Positions 56,077-64,000 of a DNA stretch of 64,000 bases are shown one piece after another (within the stretch, counting starts at the first letter, position 1; each line of letters begins with the position of its first letter). Where the stretch lies: the NCBI GenBank assembly GCA_023897205.1, contig JAHWDD010000007.1, positions 4,464,001 to 4,528,000 on the forward strand, written 5' to 3'. This DNA is from Exophiala sp. HKRS030 (taxonomy: Eukaryota; Ascomycota; Eurotiomycetes; Chaetothyriales; Herpotrichiellaceae). Under the pieces are notes generated by a model, which saw only the letters and a list, made by a program, of their open reading frames with translations, was not told the DNA's origin and ran no database searches. The position numbers and the translations under genes were made by a program.

Positions 56077-59000
56077 TCACGCGGTAGCAGCCGCCCAAGT
56101 ACAAACTGCAAAAGTCGTCAAAAGCGCTGCAATCGCGAGATACCGACCAGCGCATTCAACCTTGACCGCAAGTCGACAGTCTGCGGTATGTACCAATACT
56201 CCAGCACTTCCCACTACCACTACTTCTTTCCCAGACAACCAATGAATCATCTCTGCCATTGCCATCCGCGAGGCCGCCCCGTTCCGTGCCATGTCGTGGA
56301 TCAGAATGAATCCACCAACAAAATATGTTGCGGCGCCCAGCACAAGCAGTAGCCTGCCAGCTGAACGTTGAAAGGCTATGGTTTCTGCATTTTTGGAGTA
56401 GCCTCTCGGCGCTAGGCTGGCATGACTGAATTCACTTCTTTTGTGCACAAAACACCACGCCTTCTCCAGATACGTGCCATCCTTGAGCAATTGCAACCGC
56501 TCATATGGTTGTTTGTCCGTTGTCAGTAGTCTGACTGCCAGTTGCTCCTCGCTCAACGGGAAGCTAGGACATTGGAATTGCGCATACTGCGCGTGTCCTA
56601 AGCCATATTTTGTTGATTCGCTTCGAGACAACAACGATGCTGAAGTGTTTGTGTTCGATTCGATATGGCCGTGCGGAGCTCTACAGCCATGTAATGTGGA
56701 TTCGCTTCCAAGATCGCCATCAAGAGATGATCCCATGACGATGCTAGAGCCTGATCTTGGGTAGTCTGGCTTGCCATACCCGTCCAAACGTCTAATGTCC
56801 ATAGCCTCTCGGGATTGGGACATCGACCCTGTTGAGTAGTCTGCCAAGCTGCTGCCTGTCACTTTGATTGAAATACCAATTTGTTTCCCATACCAACATC
56901 GTCCGCTTTGCGTGCCAATGTTAACCGTTTGACGCAATGGATTATTGCGTAACACTTGAGAGATATCATAGTCACTATCCTTATATTGCCCTTCGAACAA
57001 AGCTGGACCAAAGATTGGTGCGATCGATGTAGTGTGCATAGCCGCAGAGGACTTGGAACATGTATGATCAGACACGTGAGACTGCACTCTCATCCTGGAG
57101 TTCAGCCTATGGTAGCGTGACTGAGCTTGGGTGTTGTCATTTCGCCTGGGAGGTACATTCGCTGGCCGTGTGAACATGTTATCTTCATTGGTTGATATTC
57201 TCGGAAATAGTAGACTGGTGGTGAACGACAATGTGCTGGGCTGTATGCTTTGACTCACAGTGTTTTCCTCGACACTGTTGAATTCTACAGCGGTGTTCGT
57301 AGGACATACCTGGGGCAAAAAAGAGCTTGACGGCAGTACGCGAACCGTGGTTGCTGATTGAGAACTTCCTTTGAGTTCAGGAGGTCGAAGTTCTGACACA
57401 GAACTTTTCACTGGCCGCAGGCTCGTCGGTCCAGATATGTTGCCCGTAATGAATGACGTCGAGGCTGATCTAGGCTTTAAAAATCCCCTTTCAGTTGAAC
57501 GCGATCTGGTTTTGTTCTTCTCGTTGGTCTTCCAGTCAACACCCGTCGACGCACGCTCTCTTGATTTTGAAGCTACATAGTGTTGAGTCGGGGCAAGGTT
57601 TCTTGGTCTCAATCGCCGTGGACGATGTGAAGGTACATTATTTGCGAGGGGTCCCAAGGGGATATCGGAAGCTTTGGGGTTTCGGCGCTCGCTTGCTTTA
57701 GTTCTGTTGATCCGTGTCTTGCCAAACGAAAGCGCATTTTCGAGGGCGTAAGGAATCCACATCGACTTCTCTCTGGGACGGATAGAGAATCATCCTCGGA
57801 ATCTTCAGAGTCTGCGACATTATACATGTCTGGCCCTCTGTTGCACAAGCTATCGGCTTCTGCGTTCTCGGTTTTGAACTCCTCAAAGTTGCTATTGTTG
57901 ACTTCTGGAGACGCCGCAAACACACCTTGATTGTTGTGGCAACCTAGCCAACCTGAAGGGCTCGTATGCTTTTTCAGGGTTTCCCGAGATGTTCGTGCAT
58001 AGTGGGAAACGATGTCATCAATGGTTGTGGTTTGGATTGCATTGGTGGTTGAGTGGCCGCTATTGTCTGGAAGTTCGAGGACGGCACTAGATTCGTGATG
58101 ATATTCTCCTGGTCGCACCACGCCTTGGGCTGAAGGAACTTTATGATATGGTATATGCTTCAGAGGAATATCGTCAGCTGCAGATACAACGCTCTCAAAA
58201 TGAAGTTCCGGGTAATGGGTATCTTCAGAAGATGTCAAAAGGGGGTATCGTGGCTCAATCCTGGGAGTCCTCGATGTGTCGGAATCGGAGGTCATGTGAT
58301 TCGGGAGATGGGATTGAGAGACTTCCAGTTCAGTGGTAGGCAAATAAAGGTGACACTGTCCGTTAAACACGTCGTAGGCATCCGGAGCATCTTCCTGGAC
58401 ATGAATCAAGATGGAATCAGAGTAAAGATTTCTGCCCGAAGAATAATATCTCTCAGGAAGTGAGGAAGCCCTAACACTCGTGGACGTAAGGAGAGGGTTG
58501 AAGCCTAGAGATTCGGTCTCCGATTCGTTCATCAACGTTTCGATGACAGGGTTCGAATCTGAGATAGGCAAAAAGGAGTGTTTGATTGTTGGACGACAAT
58601 CACTGAGTCTTGGAGAATGATTGTAATGATTTACAATCCGTTCGGTGTTTGTAGACAGATCAGATTGCTTGATATTCATGGGAACCGTAGATTTGAGTGA
58701 CGGGAATCGCGCCAAACAAGGAGGCTGATCTTCAATCTGAGATTGGGTACTTGCCATGATCAGTGGAATCCGAGGAAGAGATGGCATAGAAGGTACTTAA
58801 AATGGTTAGTTGACAGGGGAAAAGACCATAAACCGATTGAACATGTACCTTGTGGTTTTCTGCAACCAAGTCTTTTGGAAGGGCGCCGGGAGGCGGTTGA
58901 CGGCGAGTTACAGGCTGCTTCCAAATGATCCGAAGGCGGCGTCATGCTCGTGATACCATGCCCATTGTCTGCCAGTGTTCGATTAAAAGCTCCAGAGGGA

Positions 59001-59275
59001 GATGGTGGTAGAAGGGGTGTCGTTGCTGTGATAGACTTTTCGTGCACTTCTCTTAATCTATCACAACCTAGAGAGGAGGTATGAGTCGGGTTTGCGTCAA
59101 AAGATAGTCTTGTCGAATTGAAGAGTAGTAACTTGTCTGAATAATTTGACGCCATTGCAGAGTCCTTTTCGAGGTGTAGGGGAGCTTGATACTTGCTAGT
59201 ATTCAGACTTCCTGTCGTCCTGTCTCGTAAGCCGACATCATGTCGCCAGCGTAGCTCGGCTAATTTCCAGGACAT
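56077..59275 (-). CDS. Large Ser-rich protein with C-terminal membrane segments (frame broken within 57609-57762)
   Basis: Exon 1 59275-58849; intron 58796-58848 (53 bp); exon 2 from 58795. The frame open to 57609 must pass to the one open from 57762 down to 56077; they overlap by about 150 bp and one base appears missing there, exact place unknown. Total about 1,060 residues. Most is low-complexity, rich in Ser, Thr, Pro and Asn, with basic patches (SHRPRRLRPRN). Near the C-terminus a short ordered region (LLTTDKQPYERLQLLKDGTYLEKAWCF) precedes three hydrophobic segments: LLLVLGAATYFVGGFIL, EVVVVGSAGVLVHTA and YLAIAALLTTFAVCTWAAATA. I know similar unnamed Ser-rich membrane proteins in filamentous fungi but no function. 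Further exons upstream of 59275 are possible. Confidence 0.6.
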
Positions 59276-60368
59276 GACTTCTTGTAACGGGGATGACAGG
59301 GGAGGAAAACAGCTACGGCATCAGGCCCGCACACCGGCTAAGACTGGTTGACAATGGAGAAGGGATTTTCGAAAAAGGATTTCGAGGCAATGTCGTGGCC
59401 AACAAAGACTCCGGAATAACGAGCCATTGAGGGAATTGAGGGAGAGAGCTGCCATCGCATGGAGCCATGGCCGAGAATGGTTTCCCTAGAAAATCATATG
59501 TACCTTGCCCTTTCGTGGGTGACTCTTGCATCGAACGAAGCTCTTTCGACTCAAGGTTGCGGGTTGCTGCCGGCTAAAGGGCATAGTATGACTTTCTGGA
59601 AGGAGGTAATGAGGGAAGAGGGCATCAATCAACTTACATTGTCACTACTCACTTGACGCATCTTCATAGTTCACTTTCAACAGCGGCCGCCATGCTATAG
59701 AGTGTCACATTACTCGCCTGAGTGTCGGCACTCTTTCAGCCAGATGTGACTACCTCGTCCAGGTTTGGCTCATGGTGTGAAACAATTTGATCGCTGATCG
59801 CAAGAAGCTCAGAGTTTCGCATCGCAGCAGCTTGTGTAGATTGACGAAGACTCCATGTCAGAAGATTCTTTCGCTGACTGTAATGCGCTGACCTTGGTTT
59901 GTTGTTGCGAATTTCAAGACGTACTTTGGATGATGGGAGCACGAAATGAGCACGTGAGCCAGCCTCGTCTTGGTACGATCGTACATGATATTGCGTATTT
60001 TAGTACGATAAGACACGTGATCTACTCTTCTACGTAACCACTCGTGCCACTCTTCCATCTCGCTTACATATCGGATCCCTTTACGAGTTCCCACAGCAGA
60101 AGTCTCGGTATGCTGGCAATCATCGAAACACCTGTCTCTACATGAGCACAGCTTGTTGCCTGCCCCATAGACCTTGAGATATCAACTCTCTGCCTTTTAG
60201 ACCCCAATTCCCTGGACATGTCCTCGAGCAGCCTTGGCGTAGTTCAACGTCATCCCATGCCGGTCCCATTTCTCACGTCAGGCATCCCTCCGATCCTGGC
60301 ACAATACCAAAATAGCACCCTTACTGAGCGACATACGAACGACGTTTGCGCTGTGAAACTAATCAACA
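59276..60368. promoter_or_regulatory. Divergent promoter, Ser-rich protein / MBOAT-like protein
   Basis: 1.1 kb. Two CACGTG words (59951-59956 and 60014-60019) lie 63 bp apart. Small open frames are not convincing. It may include a missed first exon of the Ser-rich gene. Confidence 0.4.
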
Positions 60369-61960
60369 ATGGCCCCTTTCTGGAAAGACCTTTTTATGCA
60401 ATTCTATGACTGGGTGTCTGATACAACTCCACGACCAGGCCTACAACCGATCCCAGGAACTCGACCACTTACGGTTGTGGCGGCTCTTTTGCCACCTTTG
60501 ACATACTATTGTGCACTTCTCTTACTGGCACCGACCCTCCGCCCTGGGTTGAATCTTTGACCGCCCGACTCTTGAAGAACATCCTTGCGTTAACCGCTGG
60601 TATTCTATTCTTTCGATTGTCTGTGGTCTATTATGTTCCCCAGAGCATCGGACTTACTTACCAACTTGGTCTTGTGTCGTTGTATGGGGCTTGTAGGGTG
60701 ATCGATGCCTTCTTCATCAGCCCATACATCTTTGGCCACATCCCTAAGAGGGTGCGCTACTTCCATCAAGTGCGACAAGAAGGGACGCCCACTCCAAAGA
60801 GTGATGATGGGAGGGACTGGTCAAACGGGGGAGTGGCCGATCCCTTCAATCATGAGGGCCGAGACAAGCGCGAAAAATTACGCCTCCATGCTCGAGGGAC
60901 ACCCGATCACTCTCACTCCAACTCCGTTACAGGTCACCAGTCGGGTCAGCGTCGGACAAGTTTTTCAGATGACCTCGAACATGCCATCAACAGTTCCTTC
61001 GCCATGCTACGAAGATCTTTCAGCGGACCAAATCCCCGTCCTGTCTACGAGACCGCAGTTACTGAAATAGCCTGGCCAACTACCTTCCTTGATCGCGCAG
61101 CTTGGGCATTGGAATTGGAACTGAGCATGCGTGGGGTAGGTTTCACGTGGACGACGGCTGATGTTCGGCACACGAGGAAGACTTGGCTCCCAGGTTTACA
61201 CAACAGATTGCACAGCATTCTAATTCACGTTGCGCCGGTCTTATTAGCCAGTTGGCTGGTCATCAGGCTCGTCTACTTGAGGTATCTGGCGCCAGAAAGT
61301 AGGCCAATAGCAGTCACCGCAGAACCGCTATCACCGTTTGATGAGCTCTTGCCATTCCACATCCAAATATGCCTAACAGGCGCACTAGGTGCGTTCCTAA
61401 TGTCCGCCTTCTCCCTAGGACACTCCTTGTTCGCAATCATGTTAGCACCATTAGCCCCATCTCCACTGGCGTTCTTTCCGCCACTTTATACAACGCGCAT
61501 TTGGAGTATTACTTCTGTACGTAAGTTCTGGTCTTTCGGTTGGCACAGATTATTTGCACGACTATTTCTGGTCTACGGTGTTTGGCCCGGACAGTGGATT
61601 GAAAGAAAGCTCAGAGGCAAGCGACCTGATGAACCTGCTGATGTTGGTAAAGTCATTGGCGGTTTCCTTTCCAGTGCTTTCGTCCATAGCTACTCCGTCA
61701 GATGCGTCCTGGGTGGTGACTGGTCCAGCGCTGCAGGTGAGGCACGATTCTTTGCACTGAACGGATTGGCCGTTGTGTTCGAAGAAGCAGTTAAGAGATC
61801 AATAGGGCTGGGCCGGAAAAGAAGGGGTCAGTCACTGAATGTCTGGTATGATGAATGGTTGGGCAGGGCCTGGTGGATATGTATCATTTTGTGGACAGGC
61901 AGGAATTTCGCAAGAGGTTGGGTCAAGGCAAATCTAGTTCGCGAGATTGCCTTCATGTAA
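60369..61960 (+). CDS. Wax-synthase-domain (MBOAT-like) membrane acyltransferase (frame broken near 60542-60548)
   Basis: About 530 residues. The first frame (60369-60560) gives MAPFWKDLFMQFYDWVSD and one membrane span (VVAALLPPLTYYCALLLL); the second continues with PWVESLTARLLKNILALTAGIL. They meet at GCCCTGGG (60541-60548), where one base is missing. Several membrane spans follow, a cytosolic loop (residues ~140-230), then a C-terminal domain with the wax-synthase signature: RKFWSFGWHRLFARLFLVYG and, later, SSAFVHSYSV, whose His is the presumed catalytic one. These enzymes transfer acyl groups to alcohols; fungal relatives act on lipids or on secondary metabolites. No biosynthetic gene cluster surrounds it, so a lipid role is as likely. 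No substrate can be named. Confidence 0.8.
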
Positions 61961-62047
61961 AACTTCAAGTAGGTAAGCACTATTGGTGTCCACGAGGCGA
62001 GGCACTCTTTGTGCTGAACTGCAACTCCACGTTGGTCAGATGGCTTC

Positions 62048-63726
62048 TCAAGCTTGCTGCACATCAGCTTTTGACCCTACTTCTTGGCTGATCGGTGCCC
62101 GAAGCTGCTCTTCTGGGCGAATCGGGAACGTTTCTTTACCAAAACCCTTGATGACCAACCACGCTGGGAAAATCGAAACTGCCCACAAGCCAAAGTTTAG
62201 ATAGACACCGCCGACACTTGCAAACACCCACAACGATCCCAAGCCGTAGCTGAGCGCTTGCCATGCAGATTCTGTGCCTCGCAACAAAGCCGAATATCGG
62301 ATCACCTGCTGTTCATTCTCTGCCAGGTTGGTAATGATGAAAAAGCTAAAAAAAAAAAAAAAGTCAGTAGATCCGAGAGACAGAAAGTTATGGAGTCATG
62401 CTTGACTTACAAGAGCATGTAATTGAACTGGAAGCCAACTCGAAGGAAAATGAAGACAGCAAATCCTGCCCCAAAGCCGGAATCGCTCCAGTCGTATGTT
62501 GGGTGTGTATCCACATATCTTGTGACATTCACTGTTGCCCAAAGCCACCAAGCTCCTTGGAGGATGACGATTACCCAGAATGCACCCCTGGCGCGAGTCT
62601 TCAAGGGGATCTTCTTGCGGTCAAGCCATGCCTAAAGGACAAATCAGTATTCTTCCATCAATCTTGGTGTGTTACACGTACCCCAAGTACGTTGATACTA
62701 ATTATGGTAACGATGGCAGACAAGAAAGAACCAAGAGCTCGAGCTCTGACCGTAAACCACACTATTCAGGTCAGCGAGGTCGATTTTTAGGTTGGAGAAT
62801 TGCTCACAGGCTAAGTAAGTGAAATACACTGCCTCTGCATATACACCTTGACCGATGAAGAGGATCAGCAACAGGAAATTCTTGCTCAGAAATTCTCGGG
62901 CCATTTCCTTCAGTTCCGCCAATGGGTGATCGTAGATTTCCAACTTGACTTCTACTCCATCAGTTCGTTCAGCTTTCCGGGGTGGCGTCAAAAGTAGTGC
63001 AACAAATGGGCCCAATGCTTGTAGCACAATGAAGACAAGGTACACTTTGTATGAGACAGCGCCTGCCTCACCACGGTCGGAGTTCAAGCCTAGGTTGATT
63101 GCGCCACCAAGGACTTGTCCGAACAGCGTATACGACAACCAGTATCCCAAGACTTTACCTCGATTCCATGGCTCCGGATATGCGATGGCAATAGCAGCCT
63201 CTGACATCCAGAAGACGCCTGCAGAGATGCCACAAAGTGCTGCACCGAATAAGACCAACCACTCAGTTCCAAACCGATTGTTGGTGTACAATCCGGCTGA
63301 ATATGGTGCAAATCCAATGCTATTGAGTCATTAGCGTTTTGTCTCTGCACAGCAGATACCACCTGTCAGCCACTTACGTCCCGAAGCACAGAGCACCTCT
63401 TATGCCGATGTACTTGACGAGAATGCTTGAGAAGTAGCACGAGAGGATCATGAGGCAGAAAGTCAAAGCATTGGCGGAATTGACCAGCTCCGGTGTGGCA
63501 GCACCACCTGCGCCCAGAGAATTCATCGCACCCCAGAGCCCTGGAGCGGCAAAGCTACACAGTCCAAGGATGGTCGCATTGTAAAATGTCGATCGATACC
63601 ATTTAACTGTTGCAAAATTAGAAACAGCATTCGTCCAGCTTAAATTTTGCATCGCTTACCTTTGCGCAGAGGTCGCGCGATAACCTCGTCGCCTTCTTGG
63701 ACGACAGGGCTCTTGTCGTTGCTCAT
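62048..63726 (-). CDS. UNC93/DUF895-like MFS transporter (frame break at 62750-62751)
   Basis: Five exons: 63726-63660, 63606-63378, 63319-62682, 62631-62411 and 62345-62048; introns of 50-65 bp; about 483 residues. Start at 63726 (MSNDKSPVVQEGDEV). Family marks: RSTFYNATILGLCSFAAPGLWGAMNSLGAGG, FGAALCGISAGVFWMSEAAIAIAYPEPWNRGK, CEQFSNLKIDLADLNS and LAENEQQVIRYSALLRGTESAWQALSYG, with eleven or twelve membrane spans. In exon 3, after DLNS, the frame moves by one; an extra base at the CC of 62750-62751 would explain it and the later exon phases then agree. The fourth intron ends in an unbroken run of about 16 T before the AG. Fungal members are uncharacterised; UNC-93 relatives modulate channels or carry small molecules. 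Confidence 0.85.
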
Positions 63727-64000
63727 GTCTTCTTCTTTTTGAATGCCAGGTATTCTCAATTTGGGTTTCACAATTCTGTCACTGTCGAAATATCCAGAGA
63801 GACAAGTGTCAATTATATTTGAAATGAAAATTTCTCTGATGAGCCGGTCGAAGACCAGGAAATGATTCCATCGCTTGTACACATGCCCAGACGTCGATGC
63901 CACCATGGCGACCGGGATCTGTCGATGAGACAATCCCGACGACGGTCATTTCCGCAAGATTATCAAAAGGTTCCAAGTCGGTTAACCACGAGATGAAATC
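63727..64000. promoter_or_regulatory. Upstream region of the UNC93-like gene
   Basis: 274 bp to the window end. The frame of the transporter is open upstream to 63933 but the extra residues do not look like the family. Nothing else seen. Confidence 0.35.

Noticed and set aside
58550..58559. GGTTCGAATC, like a tRNA B box
   Set aside because: No A box or acceptor-stem pairing at the right distance, and it lies inside the Ser-rich protein's coding sequence.
60369..61960. Secondary-metabolite (Tri7-like) acetyltransferase in a toxin cluster
   Set aside because: Only the wax-synthase/MBOAT family match supports it. No terpene cyclase, PKS, NRPS or tailoring genes are nearby.
10142..63726. Genome-wide programmed frameshifting or RNA editing as reason for the many broken frames
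   Set aside because: The breaks sit at ordinary C/G runs, lack any shared slippery site plus structure, occur in unrelated families, and go in both directions. Sequence errors explain them more simply.

Overview
The window is nuclear DNA of a filamentous ascomycete (Pezizomycotina). Genes are protein-coding, compact, on both strands, and most are split by short introns (about 49-140 bp, one of 209 bp) with GT..AG ends and CTAAC/CTAAT-like branch sites. Families include Zn2Cys6 regulators, a UapA-type permease, a Dal5-type MFS transporter, cytochrome b5-fused fatty acid 2-hydroxylase, mitochondrial phosphatidylserine decarboxylase, U2AF35 and COX4. I cannot place it below subphylum. No rRNA, tRNA, transposon, CRISPR array or PKS/NRPS gene was recognised.

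Layout. (1) 0.1-11.3 kb: three divergent gene pairs: Zn2Cys6 regulator / 2OG-Fe(II) oxygenase, AtzA/TrzA-type deaminase / nucleobase permease, and second 2OG-Fe(II) oxygenase / secreted nucleoside hydrolase. Two of the shared promoters carry groups of HGATAR (AreA/NIT2-type) words. I read this as a candidate nitrogen-regulated nucleoside/nucleobase catabolic cluster. (2) 11.9-19.4 kb: COX4, U2AF35, a 90-residue membrane protein and a DUF4267-like membrane protein, with long gaps. (3) 19.8-26.7 kb: Rossmann enzymes (epimerase, D-2-hydroxyacid dehydrogenase, polyol-type dehydrogenase, NmrA-like). (4) 28.7-30.9 kb: a large secreted protein whose mature N-terminus is predicted to be His, with LPMO-like spacing of a second His and a Tyr. 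(5) 31.4-43.2 kb: lipocalin-like protein, zinc alcohol dehydrogenase, GH31 glycosidase, MFS transporter and Zn2Cys6 regulator, possibly a sugar-use locus. (6) 43.7-63.7 kb: SDR, RING-YEATS protein, SCS7, LysM protein, HERP/Usa1-like protein, PSD1, Ser-rich membrane protein, MBOAT/wax-synthase-like protein and UNC93-like transporter.

A technical caution runs through the window. Eleven genes, including housekeeping ones such as PSD1, need one to three single-base corrections to keep their family reading frame, usually at short G or C runs. This points to base-calling errors rather than pseudogenes. I give such genes as whole spans and mark the break.
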